64,000 nt of DNA from Nannochloris sp. 'desiccata' (lineage: Eukaryota; Chlorophyta; Trebouxiophyceae; Chlorellales; Chlorellaceae): assembly GCA_019044685.2 (NCBI GenBank), contig JAGTXX020000002.1:740740-804739 (forward strand), given 5' to 3'. The notes under the pieces are model-generated. The model saw nothing but the letters and a program-made list of their open reading frames with translations. It did not search any database and was not told the DNA's origin. This document shows, piece after piece, positions 37,501 to 49,936 of this stretch. Each line of letters opens with the position of its first letter. Position 1 is the first letter of the stretch. The translations under genes and the position numbers were made by a program.

Positions 37501-40500
37501 CAGTACATCAGCTTCAACGATTGATACGATGGGGTCTTGACTTAAATGTGCTCCATGATGGTGTCAAGGTCCATTTCAAAGCAGTTCAAGCTGCTAATAT
37601 ACCTATTTTAACTGTGCTGCTTGACGCTGGTAAGATGGATCTGAAAGAAACTGATATGGAGGGCAACTCCCTGCTGCATTGGGCAGTTTTAAAAACGGTA
37701 AGTTGATGTTGCTAGAGTTATACTAGCTATTTAGCTTGCGATTGAAGCAACGTATGTAGCTGAAATAACTTTGTAACTTTTTCGCTTCTTCCCTTTCTTT
37801 TTGCAGCCGCCCGACGAGAGGGATCCTGTAATACATTACTTGGTAGAAAAAGAACCAACTTTAATGCTGGTAATGAATTGTAAAGGGAAAGTACCACGGG
37901 AGTTTGCAATAGCAAAGCGTATCAAGAAGATGCTGAGGGCATACGAGGACGAGCACAATAGTAAGATCGCTGCTGCTGCTGCCGCTGCCGCTGCGTCTGG
38001 CAAATCTGGACGCCTTTCTAAGAAAGGCGGAGATTATTCTTATAAAGTTCCTTCCACTGCTACTAAGAATGAAGAGGATATTGGTGATCTCACTGTGCTG
38101 GGTCCTCTTGATGAGCCTGAGCGGAACAAGCGCCGACGTCTTTTAGCTATGCTTGAAAAGCTGCCTGCTGCCTTGCAAGAGTCTTTTTCAGTTACATCAG
38201 GCTGTTTCAACGATGATGCTGTAGTTTCTGCAAGTGAAATAAATCGAGGAGCAGGTGATGGCAACACTATGAGCGCTGCCTCTACCGCTACATTTGGCTC
38301 AATAGTCACTGCTGCTGCTCACGCCACCCTTCCTGAAGTAGACGCTGCAGCTGCTGCGGAGGTCTACGATAGTGAAGATGATTATGAAGATACGACAGAA
38401 GAAGCAAAAGCAGAAGATCCTCTTTCTGCTGCCGCTGCTGCCGGAACTGCTGCTCGTGGCGATCTTGGCGCTGCGTTGCAAGGTCTGGCTTGGGAGCTGA
38501 TTGTCACCAGGGAAGCGTACCTTGAATGGGGCGGTATGGACCCTTTTTATCGTCAAATGGTACTGTTAAAACTTCGTGAAATAGGACAAGGTCGCTGGGA
38601 ATCAATGGGTGCATGCAAGAGAAGAATGCGAGACGTGCCGCCTGAGCTGAATCTTTGGCGCTGTAAATTTACTAAAGCAGGCCGCATTGTGTTTGACATT
38701 GCTCAGGATTTTTCAGCTTCTAAAGGGGTCTACACTGATTTAATTAGGATCTGGTGTGTCAGTCTCAACCATGACAAATGTAGGTCAACGTTAACTTTAA
38801 AATTGAGTATATAAAACTTGATAATATTTCTCATTTTTTTTTCTCCTTTCCCATTTTCCCAATTGTCCAATTATTTTCAGATATGCGTGAAGTTGACAAG
38901 GTGATTCAGTCCTTTGAGAAGAGTCACCGTGTCACTGCTGCACTTCGCCTGACTCCTGTAGATGGAGGTGCTGATACTGGAGCTGGTCCTAGAGCGCATA
39001 AAGCAGAACACAAATTGCCTAAAGTGTATTATCGCCAATGTGGCGATGATGAGTTGCAGCTCGCTGCTGCTGCTGCTGCACATGCTACTACCAGGCAACA
39101 AGATGTGCTGCAGTATCCACCTGCGACATCTGGTCAAGGTTCCTATACTCTGCTCAAGTTCTTTGATCTTACTACTGAGCTTGCACGTGCCATCTTAGCT
39201 GGCATGGCTGGTACTATTGAAGCCCCGTTCCGCGTTTCTCCAGAAGAAACTCGTATCATTTCTACAAATCCTGGTCGTTCTATTATTTTAGCAGGTAGAT
39301 CAGGTACTGGCAAGACCACATGTGCATGTTTTAAGCTCTTTGCTCGCTGGCTTACAGCTTGGCATTTAGGTGAACATCACAACCAGATCTTTGTCACTGC
39401 TTCCGGAACACTGCGCCGTGAAGTAGCTCGATCTTTTGCCAAGATGCGGAGAGCAGTAGTAGATCCAGACAAAGCAGATGAACTGGAAGCCTTAGCTGAA
39501 CGCTCTTTCGTTACCTTAAAAGACGTTCCGGCAGAAGCTTTCCCCTTGTTTTTATCTCAGAAAACTTATTTGGAGGCGCTCGATGGTACCTTGGCTATTC
39601 CTTTCTTCCCCCGTCGTGGAGATGGCTCTATTATGTGGGAATGTGGCGGTGATGCCTCAGATCCTGATGGAATGAGCCAAGAAATTGACCTCAGCCCTGA
39701 CAGTGATTATGATGAAAGTGAAGAAGACAACTCCGACGACGAAGGAATTCTATTTAGAGGTGACGGCGACGAAGAGAAGGGTGCTGATGGGGCTGCTCAA
39801 TTACGTCGCTGGCATCGTCAAGAAATGGGCTTCGCCGAGTTCCAAGCTAAGTGGAGTCAATTTGTTCCTCAAGATCTTCGAAAAGGGACTCGCGTCCCTC
39901 CCGCCTTGGTGTGGACTGATCTGGTTTCTTACATCAAAGGCAGCGCTGAAGCTGTGCGTAGCTCTACTGGTCACTTGAATTTAGATCAGTATTTAGAAAT
40001 AGGGCGCAAACGTGCACCTAATTTTGACTCTGAACTCCGTAAAGATGTTTACCGAGTGTTTGAAGGCTATGAAAAGTACAAAAGAGCTCACAGTCGTTAC
40101 GACACTGCTGATTTGGTAGGGCACATATCTCGCAGATTAATTGAAGAAGGTGGGTATAGTGGTGTAGATATTAGTGCTATATTCAGAGATGAAGTACAAG
40201 ATTTCATGCAAGGAGAGCTACTTCTTGATTTGCGTGTTGCTCTTAATCCCAATGCGGTACGTTTCCTGTTTTTTGTTCCTTTTTTTCTCCTTCTTTATTC
40301 TTAAAACGCTTTATCTACTGCATGGACGTTGATACAACCTTTTGTAGATAATTTTGTCTTCCTTTTTCTCTACTAAAACTTCTCCTTTCTTTTTTTCCCC
40401 TTTTCCTTTCTATTTTCAATCTGCAGCTGTTCTTGTCAGGAGACTCCGCTCAAACGATTGCTCGTGGTTTGGGCTTCAGATTTACCGATATCCAAACTCT

Positions 40501-42423
40501 GTTTTATGAAGAAGGTACTGCGGCTTTAGCTGCGCAGAAAAAAGCAGCAGCAAGATTAAAAGCAAGAGCACCAGTCGCCGCTGCTGCTACTGCTGCTGAA
40601 AATGGTGCTGGTCGTGTTAAGAAAGGTGGTGGTGCTCCTCTGGAAATGCCTGTTATTGAGCATTTAAATGTCAATTACCGCACTCATTCTGGTATTTTAG
40701 ATGCTGCAGCTTCTACTGTAGAGCTTTTACGTCGCTACTTCCCTCAACACATTGATAAAATGGAGCGTGAAAAGGCATTCTTTTCAGGACCCCCTGTATT
40801 GCTTGTGTGTGGAGGTGGTGCTGAGGATATGGCTCGTCTATTGTCATGGTCAGATAAAAAGGCAAGTCAGGTTGAGTTTGGTGCCCACCAAGTAGTGCTG
40901 GTTCGCGATGAAGAATCTAAAATCAAATTGCCGGGAGAGCTCCGCGGTGCCCGTCCTTTGACTGTACCACAGTCTAAAGGTCTAGAGTTTGATGATGTGC
41001 TTCTGTGGAACTTCTTTTCTGATTCTATGGCTAAGAAAGAGTGGAGAGTCTTACTTAATTACCTAGAAGAGCTGGAAAGCAATGAATCTACAGCTGAACG
41101 CTTGCTGTCGGTTGAGGAAGCTGAACAAGGTGTAGGTAAACTAGGCCATGATGCCCTGCGTCCTTTAGAAAATATAGATTTGAATATTATTCGTCCTCTA
41201 TGTGACGAACTCAAGCATCTTTACACAGCTCTTACTCGTGCTAAGAATTTTGTCGCTATTGTCGACTGTGATGCTGAAGCTAGAGCTCCCTTTTACTACT
41301 TTTTAGCCCGTTTAGGCCTTGGTAGAATCGTCACTGATGTCGGTGAGGTTGATAAATCGCATTTGGGTCTTAGTAAGGTTGAATCTACACCTTTAGATTG
41401 GGCTCAACGTGGTTTTAGGCTGATGCAGCAAACGTATTTTGAATCCGCATCACTGGATTTTGCAAAGGCGGGTGACAAAGCTATGGAGCAGTACTGTCAA
41501 GCACGTGAGACAATGAGACATGCTGTAGAGAAAGCAATTGAAGCACCAGCTGTAGCACGTAAGCTGTATTTGACTGCTGGGCTGCAATTGATGGATTTAG
41601 CTATTAATGGAAGCAGGCCTGTGGAGCTGCTGCCAGCGTTAGAAGCGGTAAGAATAAAAAGAATAGTTCGGATCCAAACAATTTAATTTCTTTTGTTTTT
41701 CAACTAAATAGTTACTGTTCAATTTTCTTAATGTTGCAGTCTGGCCAGGCAGCTTATACTCGCAGATTTTGGGCTCGGTACGCCTGTAAAGCTCTCGAGA
41801 GAGCAGGGGAAAGTAAGATTGCTGCCTCTTTATGGGTTAAGCTTGGTCGGATTCAATCCGCTCATAAATTGCTTTTAGATGCTGGGGATATCGAAGGCGC
41901 TGCAAAGTGCTGCATAGAAGCTTCTACATTTATGGCTGCTCGAGGCAAAGATCGCGAGGCGATGCAATGTTTGGCTGAAGCGTTCAGGCTGTTTAAGGAG
42001 GCGAAGCAGCACAAACGCTGCTTGGAGATGCTTGAATCTGTACCTAATTTATATGAGCACTTCAAAAGATATCCTGATACTGTTGGTAATCCTGCAGAGG
42101 AGGTAGCACGTTATTTGCTTGCTAGCGGAGATGCAGCGGTTGCTGTGAGGGCAAAGCAGTACATCGGCGATTTGCAGGTGCGCAAAGGACTGGTGAATGC
42201 TACTAATGGCGTTGCTACTACTGTTTCAGCAGCATCAGGGAAGACAGGAGCTGTGACTGGAACTGCAGAGAATACCTGTGGTGGTGGTGCCAGGGCAAGT
42301 GGTACTAGTATTGATTATGACTTTGGAAGTTTGAATTTGGCTGATAGTGAAGACGAAGACATCGAGGATGATTTTAATCTTTTTGGGAGAGGCCGTAAAA
42401 AAAAGCGGAAGTACAAAACGTAG
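34532..42423 (+). CDS. TRANK1-like ankyrin-repeat / UvrD-type superfamily I helicase, 2381 residues
   Basis: Seven exons: 34532-34606, 34740-35395, 35537-37697, 37807-38779, 38881-40256, 40427-41647 and 41740-42423; every junction keeps phase and the sum is 7146 nt. The N-terminal half is helical with scattered ankyrin-type units (GRTPLQMAFGLQDDGLMEYI; NNLTALELASKLGNITAIKM; GNSLLHWAVLK). The C-terminal half is a helicase with Walker A GRSGTGKTT (1427-1435), Walker B DEVQD (1725-1729), SGDSAQTIARG (1751 on), NYRTH (1830), QSKGLEFDD (1929) and YTALTRA (2013). Poly-Ala and acidic inserts are frequent. The tail ends with a basic KKKRKYKT, a possible nuclear signal. The same domain pairing occurs in animal TRANK1 and fungal/protist relatives; function is poorly known, perhaps RNA or DNA unwinding. 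Exon 4's shift into exon 5 creates a split Tyr codon. Confidence 0.86.
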
Positions 42424-42688
42424 CCCCAACAAGACTCCTGGTCGGTAGTAATTTTGATTTTGATACGAGTAATCAATATGTTTTAGTTCAGTTGATGTGT
42501 GTTTGGAACGTAATACAAACATCTACTTTAATAGTTTCCTTTCTCATTTTTTTAAAATTTGAGTACACACATGAACAGTAGCAACACAGCGACGAAAGCA
42601 AGCAGAAGATGCAACGCTAATATAGATACCTGATGAAAATCTAATATAAATACAATCTTAAATGCTTGTTAACATATTCATAAATCTA

Positions 42689-43664
42689 CTATTCTTCACC
42701 AGGCTTGGTTAAAGGCACATATCGCACTCCTGTGACATTGTGTTTCTTCACTTTTCCATGCAAATCTTTATCGACAACTTGCAAAACTTGATAATCCCAT
42801 TGAGGCCCTACAGGAATAACCATTCTGCCTCCGGCCTTCAATTTCTGTACTAGATTATCGGGTAAAGTAGCAGCTGCTGCTCCAACGTGAATGGCGTCAA
42901 AAGGCTCCTCATTTTCCAAAGCGTCTCCGAGGACGTTGCCAGCACTCAGCTTAACAAGCCCAGAATCGAGCATTTCAGGCATATATTCACGCATACGTTG
43001 AATAGAGTACTCAGCAAGCTCAGGATGCTTTTCAATCCCTATAACTTTGCCATTTGGGCGCACCATAATCCCCATTGCAGCGCTCAAGTAACCAGAACCA
43101 GAGCCCACGTCCAAAACACGAGAGCCAGGGCGGAGGTGATCACGCAACAACTCAAGGCAAGTGGCGTGCATATGCGGGGCAGAAATAGTTTCTCCATATC
43201 CAATTGGCAATGGCGAGTCTTGATAAACGTAATGTTTGGGAAGGTTATTGGGGCAAAAGGCGCCTCTGTCAACCGCTAGCAATGCCGTCTCCACGTCAGC
43301 ATGCCTGATTACGCCCTCGGCAACCAAATTGCTGATCAATTTCTCTTGTGACATTTCTGTAACTGAGTCTGAGTGGAATCCACAAGATAAGCGGGCTGCA
43401 GAAATGAAAAAGGTAACAAGATCAGTTTATAGATTGGTCACATCATTGTGCTACATTTGCACTTGTTTAAAAACATTCACCAGTAAGCAATGGTAGCACT
43501 GCAATAAATGGTAGAATTCGCCTTCGACGCTGGTGTGACGCAGCCGAAAGGGAGCGGTGGGTGTTTAGATCGTTGGCTGGAATAGCAATCAATGTACGGA
43601 AGCGGTGACACAGTGGAGACAGTAATGATGCCTTGGACCCTTTGAATAATTTACAAGAAAACAT
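42689..43664 (-). CDS. PCMT: Protein-L-isoaspartate O-methyltransferase with N-terminal targeting exon
   Basis: Minus-strand exons 43664-43481 and 43395-42689 join in phase 1 (GTGAATG...TCTGCAG), giving 296 residues. The catalytic domain begins near residue 76 (MSQEKLISNLVAEGVI) and carries YQDSPLPIGYGETISAPHMHA, VLDVGSGSGYLSAAMG and HVGAAAATLP, so it should repair isoaspartyl residues using SAM. The first 70 residues are basic, rich in Ser, Leu and Arg (HRSLSAASHQRRRR) with almost no acids, as for a mitochondrial or plastid presequence. An internal ATG at 43354 would make a cytosolic form of 221 residues, so two products are possible. Its 3' end converges with the TRANK1-like gene. Confidence 0.88.
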
Positions 43665-44372
43665 TTCCAGTTTCAATTGTGGCAGACTATGGATACAAGA
43701 GCCATTAGGTTAATTAACTCGCTTTTGTTTTTTCTGAGCTGGCGGTTCCGGCGCCAAAAAATGGCAAGCTTTGATGTGAAGTCTCTGATGCCACAACAGT
43801 GTGGGATTCTAGTAGGCTGAAATCATTCCTTAATTAAATCTGTAGGATTCGTTGACAAAGAAGAATGCAAGTGGCAGCAAGGCAATCTTTTAGTCAGCGG
43901 TGTTTCGAAGGTTGTTGGACGTTCTTGGAAATCCAGAGGAGTCGGACGCTTTCACCTGCTTTGGGGGCGTAATAGAGGGCCTAAAAATATCCAAGAGACG
44001 TTCGCAGTGATTATATTATGCCATCAGTGTGAAGCCAGGCACGCTGAGTTCGTATTTTGGCTGCTTTATAAAGCTGGAGATTAACGTTCGGAACTTGTAT
44101 AATCAATCAGAAGTATTTGGCAAAGCGCAAAGATTACATCTAGATGGGCCGTAAGATTTGGAAATTATCAAACTAGTCGCAGGTTTAATTAATACTAATG
44201 TGATCACATCCATGGTCTGCTGACTTGTTCAGCTGAGCTTCTTGCTTTGTGCCAGGCGCATTTTGTGTATGCCAAGGTATGCGTTATACTTATGATTGGG
44301 TTTGCAAGACTTCAGAGTGATCGAGTCTTAAATTAGGTTCATATAATAAAGTTGAATGTGTGCAGGCCTTCG
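43665..44372. other. Intergenic, gene-to-transposon transition
   Basis: About 700 bp. A plus-strand frame open from 43821 to 44086 lacks an early ATG and any recognisable domain, so it is not called. From 44100 onward the sequence is AT-rich without structure. Confidence 0.35.
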
Positions 44373-44396
44373 TGAACTAGATGACCTTGTCACAAA

Positions 44397-44431
44397 AGTG
44401 ATCTCTCATACCCAAATAGTATTTTATCACT
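44397..44431 (-). ncRNA. LINE 3' hairpin, outer decayed copy
   Basis: Outer stem AGTGAT/ATCACT with an inner stem ATAC/GTAT. It aligns base for base in length (35 nt) with hairpins at 45088 and 47863 and shows paired substitutions. Confidence 0.6.
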
Positions 44432-45073
44432 CAGGGCTCGAGCATGAAAACCTCTCAAATTCTTCTCAGGAGCAATGCTGATTCTTGGGCTTCATCATGG
44501 GAAAAAGAAAGGAAGGAGAGATGAAGCTAAAAAGAGGAAGAACCCGCTCCGTTAAAGTGAACCCCTAGAAGCTACCCACCACACAGCTTCCAAGACATCA
44601 TTAGATGCAAAATCAAACAAGACAAAAAGACCATAAGGGTCTAGTGATCACCATCAGATTGTGGGAACAAATGGAAAAGGGTTTTCATGAAAACAATATT
44701 ACCGCCCTTGCAGCGGATTGAGTTCTCGGTGCCGGTGCCAACATCTATTAGCAAAACTGCCAAGTTGATTTGGTGGCTGTGGTAAGAACTCATTTACATT
44801 AGTTATTGTAAAGTCTCAACAAGAAAATTCTGCCCTAATATCATCATAACTAGCGCAATAGAAAAACATGTGCTCCACCGTCTCCACGGTTTCTATCTCA
44901 TTTTTAGCACATTGTTTGCATACTCTTTGTTTTCTCTCCAATCGACTCCATATACCTATTCCTTCCATCAGCCAATGTGATCCTATGCAAGCTTGTATCA
45001 ATCGTTGTCTTTGGCGGAACCCACGGATTCCAAGACAAGAAGAGGCACAATACTCAGGCAACCCATTTAACTT

Positions 45074-45555
45074 GAACTTGTTACATAAGTGATCTCTCAT
45101 GATTTCATATCATTTTATCACTCAGGGCTCTAGCAGTACAACCTCTCAAATTCTGCTACGGAAGTATGCAAGTTTCTTTGGCTTCATCAAGGGGGAAAAA
45201 GGGCAGAGAAAATGAAGCTAAAAAGAGGAAGAAAGCCTTCTTCTGGAAATATGGTATGCTCTACGGCCATTATGTGCTCTAGCAGGTACAGCATGTCTAG
45301 ATAGCATCTGAGAGCAGTGAAAAATAGTACCAAGATATTTAAATCTTTCCACTACCTCCACCACCTCGCCGCCAATTTTCAGCACAGCTGTTGTTGCTAT
45401 ATGTGGAGAATTGAGTCTGCTAAAAACCATCACTTTAGTTTTAGAAGCGTTAATAGTGAGGCCCCAGCGAGCAGAAAAGTCCTCCAGCAGTGCCATTTGC
45501 TTGCGGAGGCCGTCAATCGACGTTGCCGCCTGCATCAAATCATCAGCATACATTT
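45074..45555 (-). mobile_element. 5'-truncated LINE copy nested in the older copy
   Basis: This piece comprises the LINE 3' end and 3' UTR (45074-45217) followed by reverse-transcriptase codons beginning at MYADDLMQAAT (45555 downwards) and running to RRAYHISRRRL. A large internal part of the ORF present in the intact copy is missing between the RT fragment and the 3' UTR. The host sequence on both sides shares about five bases (CATTT), consistent with a short target duplication made on insertion. Confidence 0.75.
45088..45122 (-). ncRNA. LINE 3' hairpin, nested copy
   Basis: Outer stem AGTGAT/ATCACT, inner stem ATGAT/ATCAT, 35 nt in total, just before the 3' terminal ACAAGTTCAAGT word on the minus strand. 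Confidence 0.65.
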
Positions 45556-46062
45556 CTGATGTCATGAACATACTTGTGAATTTTGGTTCCAGTCCCATTT
45601 CGCACTCTATTTAAGTACTATTCTTGCCATTTAATGCAAACCACACCCACGTTAAGTTGTCTAGAATCTTCCAATAATTGTTCTACGCCAAAGTGCAGAA
45701 AAGCTCGCTGCAGCTGTGCTGCCCACGACTGTTTTCCTATAAATGGACTACTGCCATCAGTTGGATTTGGTGCCAATTGACAATTAGCTTTAGATGCATG
45801 GTGCTGTATGGTATCAGCTGGAGCTTTGACCAGTCCATTATAAAGCGAGCTAGCCTTTTGACCCAGCGAAAAGCCAAGGGCCAGCGGCCGGTTTCCGCGA
45901 GGACGATACAGCTAGCTGTGCTTTTTCTCACTCCCAATAGCCATTTTAGAGCCAATAAGTGAACACGTTCGCACTCATTACTTAAGGGTCATTGCGCAGG
46001 AGCACAGGAGCCAAGACTTCAGCGCCGTAGCCAAGTACATATTCCACCATCACATCAAAAAG

Positions 46063-47832
46063 TCAGTCCGACTTGTGTACCCGTTTACGAGTTCTTTTAC
46101 CGCAAACTGACATCCATCACTGTCTTACATTTGTTGTCACAGTAATCGGCACCTTTGCCCCAGCAATGAAATAGCTACGCACTGAGTTGCAAGATGCTGA
46201 ATGAGCGTCAATTTCGCTGCGCTGGGAAGCAGAATGTTGGAAATTAAGAGCAAGTGGCACCTTTAATTAACTTTTTGGTTTGTTATAGTATCTTGAGATG
46301 CTGGGAGAGCTTTCTTTTAGTCATTTGTGCGATGTTCTCTTGAAAAGGCAGCAGATGCCCAGTTTGAAAAAAATTTGATGCTCCAATAAAGCAAAGTTTT
46401 TGTTAGTGCGAGGGTGTTTATTTAATATGACATATTTGAGAATGTCTTCAATTGACATTCGCTGCGCGGCAGGAGCTCTAAATGCATTTACAAGCGTATA
46501 GCAGGTTTAATTTATATGCAATCACAGCAGTCTGATACCTTCTTCAGCACAGCGCTATAGATTAAGCAGATGCAATCTGTGCATTGTTAGGTGTGTATCT
46601 TATTTATATTAGAATCGGCGGGGTTTCTGTATTGAAGTGATAATTTAGTTCTTCTACTTAATTGATCGCAGGCTCCAGCATCGAACTCTTATAGAGGTTC
46701 TGATGGTCTTTTGGAATAGCAAGTATATGCGTGATATTCTGGGCTAGACTGAAGCGGAGAAGGAAGCTAAAGTACTCCAAATATGCCATTTAGCTGACTT
46801 TGTGTGCCGCTGTGGCCGAGTGTCTTCTCGCTGGTGGCTATTTTCGCCGGTTCAGAGGAATAGAAGAGCTGATATTGCTTACCAGGTTATACGTGTAGAT
46901 ATTGTTGACGATGAAGTTCCTGAAACTGTTCTCGCTTTACGAGAAAAAGCCCATAATGCAGTTTGCAGAGCGGTAGTGATCAGATTGAGGAATTGCCCGC
47001 CAATTTTTGAAATTAAGGTTGTTATATGGCGGCGCAGCCATTAATGCAGTGGGAAAGAAGGTGCTGACTAAAGATATGCAAAAATACGTGCTTCAAAATG
47101 CTTGCCGGGTAGAATTGATGGCATTTTTTGTGATGGAAAAGTTGCAGTGTTTTCCGTCAATTTTTGGAAGGTGCTTGAGAAAGTTGAGATGGTCTTCCAG
47201 GCTGCATTATGGTTTGCTTGCTTTTATAGAGGTTAACTTGGACTAGGATGAGATCTTCTGCGTTGAAATAATGGTAATGAGAGGTCACGAATGGTAGTTA
47301 CTTGAGCTTGTATGGTGATGACGGCGACTTGCAGCTGCAGTTTGCGCTGGTTGTTTTGGGGGGGAGTATTTGGTGTTGTAGAGAAGGTTTTAAAGATGAA
47401 TTTGTTTTAGAGAGAAGTAGAGTGTTGATTTTAATGGCAGGGCGGAGCTAGTGGATAGTGGTAGCTGATAGCGATCAGCAACGGAAATTTAGGGTGAGCG
47501 ACACAGCACAGCAAACCGTTTGGTCGTAGTTGGTTATTTTTACAATGAACGGTCTTCCTTCGAGCATCTTTTTCCAAGGCATTTTCTCTTCATAGCAAGG
47601 TAGTTTATTATGTAATCTAGCAGGTAATAGTATCGATAGGATTATGATGAGAATTATAGAATGAAGAGCCTCTTGATAGGATAAAGACAGCGAAAAAGCA
47701 GGCTGCAAGTTGTGAGAAATTGCAGTGGTAGAGGTAAAACTTGAAAAGAGTCAATTAAAATTACCACAGACCTTCTTTTTGAGTTCTATTTAATTTATTA
47801 GATTCATATCAAAATATGCTATAATTTGATAT
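46063..47832. other. Gene-poor stretch without recognised features
   Basis: About 1.8 kb. Short frames (46802-47044, 47007-47246) show no family features or codon bias. A TGGCCGAGTG word at 46812-46821 resembles a tRNA-Leu/Ser A box, but no matching B box or acceptor stem follows. It may be old transposon or non-coding subtelomeric DNA. Confidence 0.4.
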
Positions 47833-47862
47833 ACTTGAACTTGTACTTGAACTTGTTACATA

Positions 47863-47897
47863 AGTGATCTCTCACGATGAAATATCGTTTTATCACT
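47863..47897 (-). ncRNA. LINE 3' hairpin, main copy
   Basis: Outer stem AGTGAT/ATCACT and inner stem ACGAT/ATCGT around a five-base loop, 35 nt, lying about 30 nt from the 3' end of the element. Two older copies keep the shape with different bases. Confidence 0.68.
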
Positions 47898-48171
47898 CAG
47901 GGCTCCAGCAGTAAAACCTCTCAAATTCTGCTAAGGAGGTATGCGAGTTTCTTTGGCTTCAAGAGGGGGGAAAAGGGCAGAGAAAATGAAGCTAAAAAGA
48001 GGAAGAAACCGCTCCGATAAAAGAGAACCCCTAGAAGCTACCCACCACACAGCTTCCACATCACTAAATCATACATAAAATCAGACAAAACAAAACAAGT
48101 AGACCATGTTGGTCTAGTAAACACCCCTGAATTATGGGATCAAATAGAAAAAGGTTTTTATGAAAACGATA

Positions 48172-49936
48172 TTACCGCCTCGACAGCGGGTTGAGTTCTC
48201 GATGCCGCACAAAACATTTCTTGATAAAGCTAGCAAGCTGGGTTGGCTGCTCATTTGAGAACTCATGTAAATTCGTTATTGTAAAGTCTAAACAAGGAAA
48301 ATCTGCCCTAATATCGTCATAATTAGGACAGTGGAAAAACATATGTTCGGCCGTCTCGACATTTTTTATTTCTTTTTCAGCACATTGTTTGCATACTCTG
48401 TCTTCTTTCGCCAACTGACTCCATCTACCTACTTCTTCCATCAGAAAATGAGATCCAGTCATCGCTTGTATTACTGCCCGTCGTTCCTGGACCGCAGACA
48501 CTCCCAAGTAAGGAGCGGCTTCGTACTCCAGCAGCCCATTTCTGACTTCATGAACATATTTTTTAATTTTAGTTCCAGTCTCTGTCCGCACTCTATTCAA
48601 GTAGAATTCCTTCCACTTGATGCAAACATCATTCACATTTAGTTCGATAGGCTCCTCCAGAGGTAGTTGCACTTCAAATTTCTTAAAAGCACGCTGCAGC
48701 TGTGCTGCCCAAGACTGCTCAGCCATACATTTGGCACTGCCTTCAGCTGGGTTTGATGTCAATTGGCAATTAGCAATGAAAGCACGTTTTAAAATGCTAT
48801 CAGCTGGTGCTTTGACTAGTCCATTATAGAATCTAGCTATCCTTTTGACCCAACGGAAAGCCAAGGGCCAGCGGCCGGTTTCTGCAAGAACAATGCAGCT
48901 AGCAGTGCTCTTCCTTACTCCTAGTAACCACTTCAGAGCAAATAAATGAACACGTTCACAATCATTGCTTAAAGGATCATTGCATAGGAGCTCAGGAGCC
49001 CAGACCTCAGCGCCATAGCCAAGTACAGAGTCAACCATCACATCAAAAAGTCTGAAATTAATCTCAAGTCCACCACCGAGTTGCAGCTCAGCCAGCCTTC
49101 TTCTGGAAATATGGTATGCTCTACGGCCATTATATGCTCTAGCAGGTACAGCATGTCTAGATAGCATCTGAGAGCAATGAAAAATAGTACCAAGATATTT
49201 AAATCTTTCCACTACCTCCACCACCTCGCCGCCAATTTTCAGCACAGCTGTTTTTGCTACATGTGGAGAATTGAGTCTGCTAAAAACCATCACTTTAGTT
49301 TTAGAAGCGTTAATAGTGAGGCCCCAGCGAGCAGAAAAGTCCTCCAGCAGTGCCATTTGCTTGCGGAGACCGTCAATCGACGTTGCCGCCTGCATCAAAT
49401 CATCAGCATACATCAAGCTGCGAAGATCTTCTCCAGCTAAATTAGGGAAATCAAACTTGTCTGATTCATCATCAGGAGCTTCAGAAGCTGCTTTAAGCTC
49501 AGCATCCCAGTCATCTAGGTAAAGACCAAATAAAAGTGGGCTTAGTGGGCAACCCTGCTTCACCCCTAAATTTGATTGAAAAACTTTTCCTAGACCTGTA
49601 GACGACTTCACACACATAGGAACATCAGCATACATGGCTTTTATAGCATCCAGAACCCAGCCAGTCACTCCTCTGCGCTCAAGTTTCGCCCAGAGCAAGT
49701 GGCGGGGAACTGAATCGTATGCTTTCTTAAAATCAACAAAGCATGTGTACAGCCTACCACCTTTCTGGGTTCTTACTTGATCAAATAGAGTGCGCACTAT
49801 AAAGGACGCTGAGGCAGTTCCTTTGCCTTTTCTAAAACCAAACTGACCCTTTGCTCGAATACCGCTCGCCTCCGCCCAGCCATCAATTCTGTGATCAAGC
49901 ATAGAACCATACAGTTTGGCAGCTAGAGTACCTACT
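48172..49936 (-). pseudogene. LINE reverse transcriptase, C-terminal part
   Basis: Carries the RT palm and beyond: FVDFKKAYDSVPRHLLW, GVKQGCPLSPLLFGLYLDD, LMYADDLMQAATS (catalytic YADD) and a C-terminal CKQC...EHMFFHC zinc-binding motif before the stop at 48172. The open frame extends a few codons into the LTR at 49944 by chance. Separated from its upstream codons by the first LTR element, so no complete protein can be made. Confidence 0.9.

Larger units (their letters stand above)
44373..46062 (-). mobile_element. Decayed non-LTR retrotransposon copy (outer), interrupted by a second copy
   Basis: Minus-strand remains of the same LINE family found intact at 48-63.8 kb. The 3' UTR is at 44373-44800, the C-terminal zinc-binding part (CKQCAKNEIETVETVEHMFF) at 44816-45073, and the upstream region (GYGAEV..., RWPLAFRWVKRLARF) at 45556-46062. 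The two coding pieces would be contiguous if the insertion at 45074-45555 were removed. A 1-nt deletion near 45988 breaks the frame, so it cannot make protein. The 5' end is truncated near 46062. Confidence 0.8.

Noticed and set aside
43821..44086. 88-codon open frame just outside the PCMT gene
   Set aside because: No early ATG, no domain, and the only splice model that would link it to an upstream ATG needs a 34-nt intron and breaks the frame.
46800..46880. Possible tRNA-Leu/Ser (TGGCCGAGTG box)
   Set aside because: No GGTTCGAATCC-type B box at the right distance and the acceptor stem does not pair.
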